From Bradyrhizobium ottawaense (GTDB lineage: Bacteria > Pseudomonadota > Alphaproteobacteria > Rhizobiales > Xanthobacteraceae), in the NCBI RefSeq assembly GCF_002278135.3, contig NZ_CP029425.2, positions 1,116,001 to 1,180,000 on the forward strand: a stretch of DNA of 64,000 nucleotides. Reading direction: 5' to 3'. The position numbers and the translations under genes were made by a program. Below the pieces are notes generated by a model, which worked only from the letters and a program-made list of their open reading frames with translations, made no database searches and was not told the origin of the DNA. Numbering within the stretch: the stretch's first letter is position 1; the number at the start of each line of letters is the position of its first letter. Shown here piece after piece: positions 55,628 to 64,000 of this stretch.

Positions 55628-56398
55628 CTAATCCTTCCGAAACACGATCGACGCCATCCATCCCGTCATCAGCGCCATCGCGGCGGTGACGAGGCCATAG
55701 ATCAGCCCATTCTGCCTGGCGGTGGTAGCGACGAACTGCTCGAAGCCGACCTTGACGATCTCGAACGCGGTCTCGGTCTTGCCGATGAACGCGCCGTTCG
55801 CAAACAGTCTGATCTCGACCTCGTAGGTGCCGATCGGCACCTCCGCCGGCAGCGGAATGCCGGTGCGAAACAGGGTCGGCGTCAGGAACGTCACCGCGCT
55901 CGGATCCTCGCGATAGAGCCCGCGCTGGGTGCGCAGGCGGATGAAGGCCGAGCGGAATGCGTCGTTCGGCACCACGTCGGCATAATCGCCGCCGACCCGC
56001 TGCGTCAGCAGCACATTGTTCAGCCCGATCTGCTGCCGCCGCGCGATCTCGGGCGAGGTGATCGCCTCAAAGGGACGGTTGGCGAACAGCGCCAGATAGC
56101 TCGGCACCTGCAGGAACTGCCGGTAGTCGGTGTTGATCCAGATGCCGAAGGTGCGCTCCTTGCGCCGCGTCATCATGTCGGCGCGCGGGCCCATCACGGT
56201 GACGACGAGATCATAGGCGGTGCGATCGGCGGGCGTCGTCGCGTCCTTCTCGACCGAGCCGAACAGCACCAGCTCCTCGCCGGAATAGTTCGGTGTCACC
56301 GTGACGCGGTGGTTGGACACCGACACGATCAGCCGCTCGGCGCGCGCGGCTGATCCGAGCAGCAGGACGAGCAGGAATGCGAGAGCTGCGCGCATCAT
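55628..56398 (-). CDS. TIGR02186-like membrane-anchored protein
   Basis: A 256-residue protein with a signal peptide (MRAALAFLLVLLLGSAARA), a beta-rich periplasmic domain (25-225; SVSNHRVTVTPNYSGEELVLFGSV) and one C-terminal membrane helix (LIYGLVTAAMALMTGWMASIVF). Proteins of this kind are encoded next to TauE/SafE permeases in alphaproteobacteria (TIGR02186 family). The start ATG at 56398 overlaps the permease stop by four bases, so the two are made together. Function is unknown; it may assist anion export. Confidence 0.8.
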   Translation of the reverse strand: MMRAALAFLLVLLLGSAARAERLIVSVSNHRVTVTPNYSGEELVLFGSVEKDATTPADRTAYDLVVTVMGPRADMMTRRKERTFGIWINTDYRQFLQVPSYLALFANRPFEAITSPEIARRQQIGLNNVLLTQRVGGDYADVVPNDAFRSAFIRLRTQRGLYREDPSAVTFLTPTLFRTGIPLPAEVPIGTYEVEIRLFANGAFIGKTETAFEIVKVGFEQFVATTARQNGLIYGLVTAAMALMTGWMASIVFRKD

Positions 56399-57312
56399 CC
56401 GCTCACCCCCAGCTCGCGGATGGTGAAGAGATCCTCCGGCCGGATCACCAACTCGATCGCGAAGCGGATTCCGACCGAGAGGATCAAGAGGCCGAGCAGC
56501 AGCCGCAGCTGCTCGCCGCGGATCTTCTGCCCGGCGCGGACGCCGAATTGCGCGCCGGTGACGCCGCCGACCATCAGGATCAGCGCCAGCACGGCGTCGA
56601 CGAGGTGATTGGTCACCGCATGCAGCATGGTCGCGAACAGCATCGTGACGAGCGTCAGGACCATCGAGGTCCCGATCACCGTCGACGTCGGCACCCTCAG
56701 CAGATAGATCATGATCGGCACCAGGATGAAGCCGCCGCCGATGCCCATGATGGCGCCGATGAAGCCGATCATGATGCCGACGATCACCACGGGGATGACG
56801 GAGAGATAGATCTTTGAGCGCTTGAAGCGCATCTTCAGCGGCAGGCCGTGGATCCAGTTGTGGGTGCGGCGTGGCGGCAGCGCGCCGCGCCGGGTTCGCA
56901 TCAGCGCGCGCAGCCCTTCCGAGAACATCAGGCTGCCGACGGTGCTGAGCAGCACCACGTAGGAGAGCGCGATCATCAGATCGAGCTGGCCGAGCGCGCG
57001 AAGCTGCGTGAAGGTCCACACACCGAGCGCCGTGCCGGTCACGCCGCCGCAGAGCAGGACGCTCGCCAGCGCCGGATCGATCGCGCGCCGTCGCCAGTAA
57101 GACAGCGCGCCGGAAAAGGAGGAGGCTGCAATGTGGCTCGTGACCGAGGCGACCGCAACCGCCGGCGTGATGCCGATGAAGATCAGCAGCGGCGTCATCA
57201 GGAAGCCGCCGCCGATTCCGAACATCCCCGAGACGAAGCCGACCGCGGCGCCCATGGCGAGCACCAGGAAGACGTTGACGGGAAGATCGGCGATCGGAAG
57301 ATAGAGCTGCAT
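56395..57312 (-). CDS. TauE/SafE-family sulfite/anion exporter
   Basis: A 305-residue permease with about eight helices in two halves. The repeated GMFGIGGGFLMTPLLI and AIMGIGGGFILVPIMIY motifs are the signature of the family. Members move sulfite, sulfoacetate or other sulfur anions across the inner membrane. The start is ATG 57312 (MQLYLPIADLPVNVF), with no strong ribosome-binding site; the frame stays open upstream. First gene of a two-gene operon. Confidence 0.88.
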   Translation of the reverse strand: MQLYLPIADLPVNVFLVLAMGAAVGFVSGMFGIGGGFLMTPLLIFIGITPAVAVASVTSHIAASSFSGALSYWRRRAIDPALASVLLCGGVTGTALGVWTFTQLRALGQLDLMIALSYVVLLSTVGSLMFSEGLRALMRTRRGALPPRRTHNWIHGLPLKMRFKRSKIYLSVIPVVIVGIMIGFIGAIMGIGGGFILVPIMIYLLRVPTSTVIGTSMVLTLVTMLFATMLHAVTNHLVDAVLALILMVGGVTGAQFGVRAGQKIRGEQLRLLLGLLILSVGIRFAIELVIRPEDLFTIRELGVSG

Positions 57313-57628
57313 CGAAGAACCATACGCCGGCGAGACGGATCGATTGTCGCGGAATGCTCGCGGGAAGGTCGGAACGGTTGCCGCGCCCCTCAATAGCGGA
57401 ATTTGCGGTTGGGAGGGACCGGGAATTTCGGGCTTGGTGAATGGGCTAAGAGGGATCAGATCACTGCTTCGCTGTGAGGCGAGGATTCCGCCACATTCGC
57501 CGCTGTCATGCCCCGGCTTGACCGGGGCACCAGTACGCCGCAGCTTCTCCGTATCCAACCGACGTCTCTGGAATACCGGGTCGCCCGGTCAAGCCGAGCG
57601 ACGACAGAGAAAGCGTACTAAACCGCCC
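57313..57628. repeat. Intergenic region with inverted repeats
   Basis: No gene is supported in these 316 bases. A hairpin GCCCCGG/CCGGGGC (57510-57528) and a related partner (about 57575-57600, CGGTCAAGCCGAG) form a dispersed repeat. The rest holds the probable promoter of the permease operon. Confidence 0.5.
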
Positions 57629-60600
57629 TTAATGTGCTGCCGAGGCCGAGCGCTTGGTCGCGACTTGCTTCGGCGCCGGCTTTGCATTCGCCTGCGGCGC
57701 GCTGTCCCAGCCGCCATTCGGGGCCGGAACGTTGACGGCGTCGTCGGGCTGCGGCTCGGCGCTGAAGGTCTGGATCGCGAGCTTGGCGGCCGCGAGCGAT
57801 TGCGGGTCGAGACGCTTGGCGACGTCGTCGCGCTTGCCGGAGGCGTCCGCATCACCCTGGGCAGCTGCGAGGCTGAACCATTTGTAGGATTCGGCGAGGT
57901 TCTGTTCGACGCCGATGCCGCGGGCATAGAGGATGCCGAGGTTGAACTGGCTGTCGGCAACGCCGCGATCGGCGGCCTTGCGGAACCATTGCGCCGCGCT
58001 CTTGTAGTTGGCGCCGCGTCCGCCGCCATCGGCGTCGAGCACCGCGAGATTGTGCATCGCCTTGGCGTTGCCGCGCTCGGCGGCCTGGGTGTAGTAGCGG
58101 CGGGCGATGTCGGCGTCCTTCTTCACGCCGAGGCCCTTTTCGTAGAGTGTGCCGAGGCGGAAGGTCGCGGGCACCACGCCGGCCTGCGCCGCGCGGTCGT
58201 ACCATTTGGCCGCTTCGTCGTAATTCGTGGCAACTCCCTTGCCTTCGGCAAAGCGCAAGCCGATCTCGTAGGCCGCGGTCGCATCGCCCTTCATCGCGGC
58301 GGTGCGCAGCACCGGGCCGCCGATGCCGTCAGGCAGCTTTTCGCTCGGCGGCACCTGGATCATGCTGAGCTTGGCGCGGCTCGTGCCCGACAGCGCGCCG
58401 GTGACGTCGCTGCTCGCGGCAGGCGGCGGCACAGAGGCGGCGGGCGCCGGCGGAATTTCAACCGAGGCCGAGTTGCCCGAATTGGCGGCGGGAGCCGGCG
58501 CGGCGTTGTTCTGGGACTGCCGTCCGATCGGCGTCGGCGAGGTCATCGATGGCGTGACCTGCTCGGGCGTGGCCGGCTTGTTCTCGATCACCGGCGGTGG
58601 CGGTGCGGCCTGCGGCGCGGGCTGGCTCAACGTATTGTCCATGGCCTGCGGCGCGGGCGGCGGGCTGCCCTCGAGCAGGTTCATCGCCATCTTGAAGGTG
58701 CCGAGCACGATCACGACCACGCTCGCGCCGACCAGCAGCGAGCGGATCTTCGAGGTGATGGTCGAGCTGCCGTCCTTGCCCTTGTCCTTGCCGCGATCGG
58801 CGCCGGCCTTCGCACTACCCTTGGCACCGCGGGCCGGCTTTTCCGGCTGCGCGGCGGCGGCCTGGGCGGCACGGCGGGCGGCCGCGATGAAGCTCGACGA
58901 CGACACCGGCTCTTTCGGCGCAGCGGGAATGTCGCTGATCGCGCTCTCGGAGGCGGCGATGCGCTCCGATGGCGTGGCGAGGCGTCCGCCCGGCCGTGTG
59001 CCCGGCTCGAGCGGATGATCCGGCGGTAATTCCGGCGCGAGCGCGGTGCGCGCGGGCGCCGTGTGCGGCTCCAGGATCTCGCTGATCGCGCGCGGCGGCA
59101 CCGGTGGTGCCGATGGCACCGGCGGCGGCGCGGCAGGGGCAGCGGCATGGAATTCACGCGGCGCGGCGGAGAAAGCGGCTTGGGCGAAGGCGCCTTGGGC
59201 CTGTTGCGGCGCGTGGGCCTGCTGCTGCGCGGCGGGGTTCGGCAGCTCCGGCTTCGGATCGTATTTCGGCTGCTGCTGGGCTTGCGGCCGCGGCCCGCGC
59301 GCCATCGGCGGCGCGGGCTCCATGTTAGCGGCCATCGGCATCGGCGCGGGCATCGGCTGCGGCGCGGGGGCCGGCGGCGCGGTGCGCACCGCGCGCAGAT
59401 CGCCCTCGATCATGGAGAGGCGGTCGACGACATGGCCGAGCGCGCTATGGACGGCGTCGAGCGAGTCCTGCGTGCTGCGGTTGGTCTCGGCCTGGCTGAA
59501 GCGGATGTCGGACAGCTCGCGCTTGACCAGATCGACCATTCCGGAATCGGTCGGGGCTGCGGAGCTGCGGCTCTCGGCCAGCGCGGAATAGGTCGCCTGC
59601 TGCCGCTCGAGGTGACGCAGGATGTCGTGCAGCCCGTCCTCGACGCGGCTCAAATTGCCGTTGCGCGGATCGGCGGCGGCTTCGATCCGCTCCAGCAAAT
59701 ACGAGACGCGCTGTTCGAGATGCGCAAAGGTCGAGGCCGAATCGTTGCCGACCTGCATGCGGTCGAAGCGGTCCGACAGCGCGCGGATCGCGGATTCCAG
59801 GTGCTCGGTGCTCTCGGTCGGCTGCGGCCGCTCGCGCGTTTCCAGCGCCGCGGTGAGCGCCGCGATGCGCTGCTCCAGCACCGCGAAGCTGTCGCCCTGG
59901 CCGGAGGCGCGGGTGACCTGGTCGACCTTGGACGACAGCAGCTGCACGTCTTCGGACAGGCGTGCCAGCGCTTCGTTGGACGCGACGTTGGAGACGATGC
60001 CGCGCAGTGCCGTGATCGCGCCTTCGAGCTGGCGCACCGTCGAGGGATCGTCATTGGCGCGCAGGATCAGGTCGAGCTTGGCGCCGAGATTGCGGATCGC
60101 CTCGTCATAGCCGGTGAGCTGCTCGGCCGGCGTCAGCGTGCGCAGCACCTGCTTGATGTCGGACAGCGCGTGCTCGATGCCCGACAGGACCTGGCCGTCG
60201 GTGCCGTTGGAACGCGTCTCGTCGATCCGGCGGTGCAGCGAGCGGATCTCGTTCTCGATCGATTCGATCGCGCGCCGCGGCATCGCCTCGGTGATGGCGG
60301 CGCGGATCTCGGCAAGCTCGCTGCGGAAGGCGTTGATCGCCTGCTCGGTATTGTCGGGGCGCTGCAGCGACTCGATCTGGCTCGTGATCTTGAGCAGATG
60401 GCGCTCGAGCGCGGAAAAATCCGGCCCCGGCTGCGGTGGCGGCGGAGCATAGGCAGGCGCGGGTGGCGCCATCGGAGGTGCGACAGGAGCGGCCCAGGGC
60501 GCAGCATTGGGCGCGATCGAGGGCGCGGCGCGCGGCGGCATTTGCCGCGGCGTGAAGCCCTCGAGCTCGCTCTGCCGCGCGGTGATCTCGGCGACGGCGA

Positions 60601-61174
60601 CGTCGAACGAGGCGGGGCTCAAGGGCGGGGAGTTGCGATAGACCTGCGCTGCCGCACGCTCGACCGCATCGGCCTGGCGCTGGCGCGTGTCGGCCGGCGC
60701 CGGGCGCTGAGCCGGGGGCTGCTGCGGTTGAGGCTGCTGCGGCCGGGAGATTTGCGACAGCCGCGCATCGAGCCGCGAGATCGCATCGTTGAGCTGGCGC
60801 GCGACGCCTTGCTCGCGCGAGGCGTCTGGCCGCGAAGGGTCCTGTCGCGACGAATCCTGTCGGGACGAATCCTGTCGTGAAGAGTCTTGGCGCTGCGCGG
60901 GCTTGGAGATCCGTTCGATCTGCTGGGTGATCGCGTCGAGCCGCTGGTGGATGTCGGCGACTTCGCGGCTTTCCTGGCTCGGTCCCCGGGTTTGAACGTG
61001 CGGGGCTTGCGGACGCTGGTCGTAGGATTCGCGAAAGTTAGGGGGAGCAGTCTCGCCGAGGGTGGAGTTCAGCCAATCGTTGAGTGACATGCCGGCGCGA
61101 CGCGCAGCAGCTTCGGCCCGCTCCCGGACGGATGGATCGATGCCGTCAACACTCCACGATACGCGCGAATTCAT
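57629..61174 (-). CDS. PodJ-like polar protein with Sel1 repeats
   Basis: An 1181-residue protein. The N-terminus (SWSVDGIDPSVRERAEAAARRAGMSLNDWLNSTL) is a recognisable PodJ/SEL1-protein start. Then come a Gln/Pro-rich part with four RQDSS-type repeats, long coiled coils (about 290-600) and a Pro/Ala-rich linker. A membrane helix (about 815-835) and a periplasmic region with about four Sel1 repeats (960-1115; GDATAAYEIGLRFAEGKGV) complete it. The layout matches PodJ of Caulobacter (974 residues), which organises one cell pole. The ATG at 61174 follows GGACAG. It stands alone. Symbol withheld because paralogues exist. Confidence 0.85.
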   Translation of the reverse strand: MNSRVSWSVDGIDPSVRERAEAAARRAGMSLNDWLNSTLGETAPPNFRESYDQRPQAPHVQTRGPSQESREVADIHQRLDAITQQIERISKPAQRQDSSRQDSSRQDSSRQDPSRPDASREQGVARQLNDAISRLDARLSQISRPQQPQPQQPPAQRPAPADTRQRQADAVERAAAQVYRNSPPLSPASFDVAVAEITARQSELEGFTPRQMPPRAAPSIAPNAAPWAAPVAPPMAPPAPAYAPPPPQPGPDFSALERHLLKITSQIESLQRPDNTEQAINAFRSELAEIRAAITEAMPRRAIESIENEIRSLHRRIDETRSNGTDGQVLSGIEHALSDIKQVLRTLTPAEQLTGYDEAIRNLGAKLDLILRANDDPSTVRQLEGAITALRGIVSNVASNEALARLSEDVQLLSSKVDQVTRASGQGDSFAVLEQRIAALTAALETRERPQPTESTEHLESAIRALSDRFDRMQVGNDSASTFAHLEQRVSYLLERIEAAADPRNGNLSRVEDGLHDILRHLERQQATYSALAESRSSAAPTDSGMVDLVKRELSDIRFSQAETNRSTQDSLDAVHSALGHVVDRLSMIEGDLRAVRTAPPAPAPQPMPAPMPMAANMEPAPPMARGPRPQAQQQPKYDPKPELPNPAAQQQAHAPQQAQGAFAQAAFSAAPREFHAAAPAAPPPVPSAPPVPPRAISEILEPHTAPARTALAPELPPDHPLEPGTRPGGRLATPSERIAASESAISDIPAAPKEPVSSSSFIAAARRAAQAAAAQPEKPARGAKGSAKAGADRGKDKGKDGSSTITSKIRSLLVGASVVVIVLGTFKMAMNLLEGSPPPAPQAMDNTLSQPAPQAAPPPPVIENKPATPEQVTPSMTSPTPIGRQSQNNAAPAPAANSGNSASVEIPPAPAASVPPPAASSDVTGALSGTSRAKLSMIQVPPSEKLPDGIGGPVLRTAAMKGDATAAYEIGLRFAEGKGVATNYDEAAKWYDRAAQAGVVPATFRLGTLYEKGLGVKKDADIARRYYTQAAERGNAKAMHNLAVLDADGGGRGANYKSAAQWFRKAADRGVADSQFNLGILYARGIGVEQNLAESYKWFSLAAAQGDADASGKRDDVAKRLDPQSLAAAKLAIQTFSAEPQPDDAVNVPAPNGGWDSAPQANAKPAPKQVATKRSASAAH
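60826..60885 (-). repeat. 15-base coding tandem repeat in the PodJ-like gene
   Basis: Four 15-base units (60826, 60841, 60856, 60871), the middle two differing at one base, encode RQDSS, RQDSS, RQDSS and RQDPS-like pentapeptides. Unit number may vary between strains without breaking the frame. Confidence 0.7.
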
Positions 61175-61367
61175 GACTCTGTCCGGTTCCGACTCCGGCG
61201 CCCCACCCGGCGCCTCCAGCCTTCCCTCGCGTGCCGGTTGCAAAGACAATCGGATTTGGCGCGGGTCGTCTGCCTCGAAAACCGACTTTTTCCTGTTACG
61301 GTAAATAACGGGTTAAGGAACGCGTCGCCGGTGTCTTAAAGTTGGGCGGGGGGAACCAACGATGCTC

Positions 61368-61453
61368 GTCATGCCCGGGCTTGTCCCGGGCATCCACGTT
61401 CTTCGGTGTCGCGCGATAGGTCGTGGATGGCCGGGACAAGCCCGGCCATGACG
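61368..61453. repeat. Palindromic intergenic repeat
   Basis: Arms GTCATGCCCGGGCTTGTCCC (from 61368) and GGGACAAGCCCGGCCATGAC (to 61452) are near-exact inverted copies, each with a smaller hairpin. It lies between the PodJ-like and PadR genes. Confidence 0.65.
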
Positions 61454-61468
61454 GTGAGGAGGCGGCTA

Positions 61469-62062
61469 CTAGCCTCCGCCCTTCTCGCGCTTGCCCTCGT
61501 CCAGCGGCACCACCGTGGCCTTGCCGGTCATCGCCGACAGCGCATCGAGCGCCTCTTCGCAGAAGTCGGCGACCATCTGTTCGTGACGGGCGCCGAGCCG
61601 GAGCAGGAGCAGGTTGCCGAGATCGAGCCGGCCTTCCGCCGTTCCCTCCGGGAAGCGCTTCTTCAGGATGCGTTCGTAATTGGCGTGGCGGTCGCGGTGG
61701 TGCTCCAGGCGGGCCATCAGGTCGGTGCGCAGCGGCTCGATGTCGATGCTGTCGAGCGCATGGAGGCGGACCAGGAGATCGTCCTTGGTCGAGGCTGGCG
61801 TGCTTGGTCGCGCGGCCCAGTGCCGCAGCGCTGTTCGCCCCTCCGGAGTGAGCGTATAAACCAGCTTGTTGGGCTTGCCCGATTGCACGACCTCGCGGCC
61901 CTGGATGTGGCCGCGGTCGCGCAGCTTGGAGAGCTCGCGGTAGATCTGCTGGTGGTCGGCTTTCCAGAAGAAGCCGATCGAGGAGTCGAATGTCTTGGCG
62001 AGCTCGTAGCCCGTCATGGGGCGTTCCGTCAGGCATGCGAGGATTGCGTCGCCCAGTGCCAT
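61469..62062 (-). CDS. PadR-family transcriptional regulator
   Basis: A 197-residue regulator. The winged-helix domain (1-80) starts ALGDAILACLTERPMTGYELAKTFDSSIGFFWKADHQQIYRELSKLRDRGHI, typical of PadR. The C-terminal helical part (about 95-185) is the Vir_act_alpha_C-type dimerization domain. It is divergent from the SnoaL-like gene, and a long palindrome between them is its probable operator. PadR proteins usually repress their neighbours until a small molecule binds. Confidence 0.92.
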   Translation of the reverse strand: MALGDAILACLTERPMTGYELAKTFDSSIGFFWKADHQQIYRELSKLRDRGHIQGREVVQSGKPNKLVYTLTPEGRTALRHWAARPSTPASTKDDLLVRLHALDSIDIEPLRTDLMARLEHHRDRHANYERILKKRFPEGTAEGRLDLGNLLLLRLGARHEQMVADFCEEALDALSAMTGKATVVPLDEGKREKGGG

Positions 62063-62108
62063 GACCGGCCTCCTTCTTCTCTTCGACCCGAACCAATCGG
62101 CTTGACTT

Positions 62109-62142
62109 TATGCGCATTGGCGCATATGCGTCAATGTGCATA
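62109..62142. promoter_or_regulatory. 34-base palindrome, probable PadR operator
   Basis: The outer arms are TATGCGCATTG (62109-62119) and CAATGTGCATA (62132-62142). The centre CGCATATGCG is a perfect palindrome. The whole 34-base site is symmetric apart from two mismatched pairs. It starts 47 bases before the PadR gene and lies 123 bases before the SnoaL-like gene. Confidence 0.7.
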
Positions 62143-62208
62143 TGAGGCGATCAGGGACGGGCTGTAGATCCGACCCGAAAAACCCAGCGGAATCAATCAG
62201 CACGCAAC

Positions 62209-62228
62209 TGTGCATGGGGTTGTTTTCG
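62209..62228 (+). repeat. 20-base motif shared with 32036-32055
   Basis: TGTGCATGGGGTTGTTTTCG occurs here and at 32036-32055, followed in both by seven or more A/T-rich bases ending ATTTTTG. It lies between the PadR operator and the start of the SnoaL-like gene. Confidence 0.5.
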
Positions 62229-62264
62229 CGATTTTTGCCAAGGCCTTTAGGGAGGCACCCGACA

Positions 62265-62648
62265 ATGACCGGCCTCGACTCCTGGTACGGCTACATGAAG
62301 TCCCACGACCGCACTGCGCTTTGGGACTTGCTTCATCCCGACGCCGTCTTCGAAAGTCCCGTCGTGCATTCGCCGCAGCGCGGGCGCGACATCACATTCA
62401 AATACCTTTCCAGCGCCGAGAAGGTGCTCGGCGGTCCCGGCTTCACCTATGTCGGTGAGTGGACGCGCGAACGCGGCGCCGTGCTCGAATTCAAGACCAT
62501 GATCGACGGCATCGAGATCAACGGCGTCGACATCATCAGCTTCGATGCCGAGGGACGCATCACGCATTTCAAGGTGATGGTGCGTCCGCTCAAGGCGATC
62601 AACATGCTGCACCGCCTGATGGCGGAGCAGTTGGCTGCCCAATCATGA
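62265..62648 (+). CDS. SnoaL/NTF2-like fold protein
   Basis: A 127-residue single-domain protein of the cone-shaped NTF2-like fold: helix SWYGYMKSHDRTALWDLLHPDAVFESPV, then sheets ending VDIISFDAEGRITHFKVMVRP. These proteins act as isomerases, hydrolases or ligand carriers; no catalytic choice can be made. GGGAGG precedes ATG 62265. The next gene, an acyl-CoA dehydrogenase, starts 102 bases later and may be co-transcribed. The PadR protein is the likely regulator. Confidence 0.8.
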   Translation: MTGLDSWYGYMKSHDRTALWDLLHPDAVFESPVVHSPQRGRDITFKYLSSAEKVLGGPGFTYVGEWTRERGAVLEFKTMIDGIEINGVDIISFDAEGRITHFKVMVRPLKAINMLHRLMAEQLAAQS

Positions 62649-62750
62649 CCCTGCCCTGAGGTTGCAGAACCCGCTAAGCTCGCGGGCAAGGCTGCGCCGC
62701 AGGACCGTTCAGAGAATTCCACCACTTCAAGCCCATGCCGGGAGACCGCA

Positions 62751-64000
62751 ATGCCGATCTACAAAGCCCCCGTCGAAGACGTGAACTTCCTGCTCAACGA
62801 CGTCTTCCAGATCGACCGCTACGACAATCTCACCGGCTTCTCCGATGCGTCGAGCGATGTGCGCGAAGCCATTTTGGGTGAAGCCGCCAAGCTCGCCGAA
62901 GAGGTGCTGCAGCCGCTCAATCGCGTCGGCGATCTCGAAGGCTGCAAGCGCACTGATGACGGCAACGTCACCACGCCGAAGGGCTTCAAGGATGCGTTCA
63001 GGCAGGTCGCCGAAGGCGGCTGGCTCGGTCTGTCGGCGCCGACCGAGTTCGGCGGGCAGGGCCTGCCGGTGACGCTGAGCCAGGCCGTCAACGAATTCCA
63101 GATCTCTGCCAACATGGCGTTCTCGATGTATGGCGGCCTCACCATGGGCGCGACCGCGGCGCTGATCGTTCATGGTTCGCCCGAGCAGAAGAAGACCTAC
63201 GTGCCGAAGATGGTCGCCGGCGAATGGACCGGCACCATGAACCTGACCGAGCCGCATTGCGGCACCGATCTCGGCATGCTCCGCACCAAGGCGGTGCGCC
63301 AGGCCGACGGCAGCTTCAAGATCACGGGCACCAAGATCTTCATCTCGGCCGGTGAGCATGATCTTGCCTCCAACATCATCCACCTCGTGCTCGCCCGCAT
63401 CGAGGGCGCACCCGCCGGCATCAAGGGCGTGTCGCTGTTCGTGGTGCCCAAGTTCCTTGTGAATCCGGATGGCTCAGTCGGTGCCCGCAACGGCGTCGTC
63501 TGCGGCTCGATCGAGCACAAGATGGGCATCCACGGCAATTCGACCTGCGTGATGAACTACGACAGCGCCACCGGCTGGCTGATCGGCGAAGAGAACAAGG
63601 GCATGCAGGGCATGTTCGTGATGATGAACGAGGCGAGGCTCGGCGTCGCCGTGCAGGGCCTCGCGCAGTCCGAGGTCGCCTACCAGAACGCGGTCGCCTA
63701 TGCCCGCGAGCGCATCCAGGGCCGCTCGCTCACCGGCGTCAAGGCGCCGGACAAGCAGGCCGACCCGATCATCGTGCATCCCGACGTGCGCCGCACGCTG
63801 CTCTCGATCCGCGCCTTCAACGAAGCCGCGCGTGCCTTCGTGATGTGGACCGCGCTGAAGAGCGACGTCGCCCATCGCTCCGAAGACCCGAAGGACCGCC
63901 AGGCCGCCGACGACCACATGGGCCTGATGACGCCGGTGCTGAAGGGCTTCCTCACCGATTACGGTTTTGCCAACGCGGTGCAGGCGCAGCAGATGTATGG
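62751..64000 (+). CDS. Acyl-CoA dehydrogenase, N-terminal 416 residues
   Basis: The gene starts at ATG 62751 ([19 protein letters not shown]) after GGGAGA and runs off the window. The FAD/substrate core is present: [51 protein letters not shown] and [14 protein letters not shown]. The MPIYKAP start and the size so far match the roughly 590-residue FadE/DmdC-like enzymes of alphaproteobacteria, which carry an extra C-terminal domain. It oxidises an acyl-CoA in fatty-acid or related breakdown; the substrate is not clear. Confidence 0.93.
   Translation, partial: MPIYKAPVEDVNFLLNDVFQIDRYDNLTGFSDASSDVREAILGEAAKLAEEVLQPLNRVGDLEGCKRTDDGNVTTPKGFKDAFRQVAEGGWLGLSAPTEFGGQGLPVTLSQAVNEFQISANMAFSMYGGLTMGATAALIVHGSPEQKKTYVPKMVAGEWTGTMNLTEPHCGTDLGMLRTKAVRQADGSFKITGTKIFISAGEHDLASNIIHLVLARIEGAPAGIKGVSLFVVPKFLVNPDGSVGARNGVVCGSIEHKMGIHGNSTCVMNYDSATGWLIGEENKGMQGMFVMMNEARLGVAVQGLAQSEVAYQNAVAYARERIQGRSLTGVKAPDKQADPIIVHPDVRRTLLSIRAFNEAARAFVMWTALKSDVAHRSEDPKDRQAADDHMGLMTPVLKGFLTDYGFANAVQAQQMY

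Noticed and set aside
59063..60880. A 605-codon plus-strand frame opposite the PodJ-like gene
   Set aside because: It has no domain pattern and a composition dominated by Arg, Ala, Gly and Leu, as expected from reading a GC-rich gene backwards.

Overview
The window looks like chromosomal DNA of a Bradyrhizobium-type alphaproteobacterium. The base composition is GC-rich. A rhizobial block runs chvI-chvG-hprK-EIIA-HPr with pckA close by, a molybdate uptake operon is present, and the palindromic intergenic repeats common in Bradyrhizobium recur throughout. The assignment rests on gene content and gene order only; no database search was possible.

Positions 1 to about 8935 are the inner end of an integrative island that entered the 3' part of radC and removed the end of its metalloprotease domain. 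The island carries a P4-type tyrosine integrase in a tight operon with a YhcG/DUF1016 nuclease and a PD-(D/E)XK-fold protein. Facing that operon are an XRE regulator, a 74-residue protein and an 829-residue Rad50/SMC-like ATPase with a zinc-hook CPVC motif. At the window edge lies the start of a Cap4/DUF4297-like nuclease gene, downstream of a 184-residue unknown. Three different nuclease folds beside an SMC-like ATPase suggest a phage-defence cargo. The ATPase plus small partner resembles the ABC-three-component/Lamassu style of defence system but is not one I can name. This is the best candidate for an undescribed system.

From about 8.9 to 13.9 kb are truncated radC, map, an MscS-type channel and a K+/H+ antiporter. 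An IS4-family (Tn5-like) insertion sequence sits at 13956-15443 inside a long palindrome, with a frameshifted transposase. Then come modABC, an exported unknown, mepA, a PAS-GGDEF-EAL protein with a degenerate GGDEF motif, an acyl-CoA dehydrogenase-like pseudogene and another exported unknown.

From 24.7 to 30.5 kb, two small His-rich proteins flank a divergent promoter region. They precede an isoprenylcysteine-methyltransferase-like membrane enzyme and a complete ABC exporter (ATPase, FtsX-type permease, HlyD-type adaptor). An MFS transporter, lepA and a GT39-like membrane glycosyltransferase follow.

From 35.8 to 45.4 kb lies the nitrogen-PTS/ChvGI block: HPr, EIIA, HprK, ChvG and ChvI on the minus strand. 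After it come a HugZ-type protein, an exported TPR-CHAT protein and pckA with a clear terminator. These genes link carbon/nitrogen sensing, envelope stress and gluconeogenesis.

From 45.4 to 64 kb the window is mainly metabolic. An AraC regulator is divergent from a Baeyer-Villiger monooxygenase/esterase pair (ketone to ester to acid plus alcohol). After a thioesterase and glycogen phosphorylase come a small exported Cys protein, a LysR regulator divergent from a DMT exporter, and a TauE/SafE permease with a TIGR02186-like partner. The window ends with a 1181-residue PodJ-like polar protein, a PadR regulator with a large palindromic operator, a SnoaL-like protein and a partial acyl-CoA dehydrogenase. 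No rRNA, tRNA or CRISPR array was seen.
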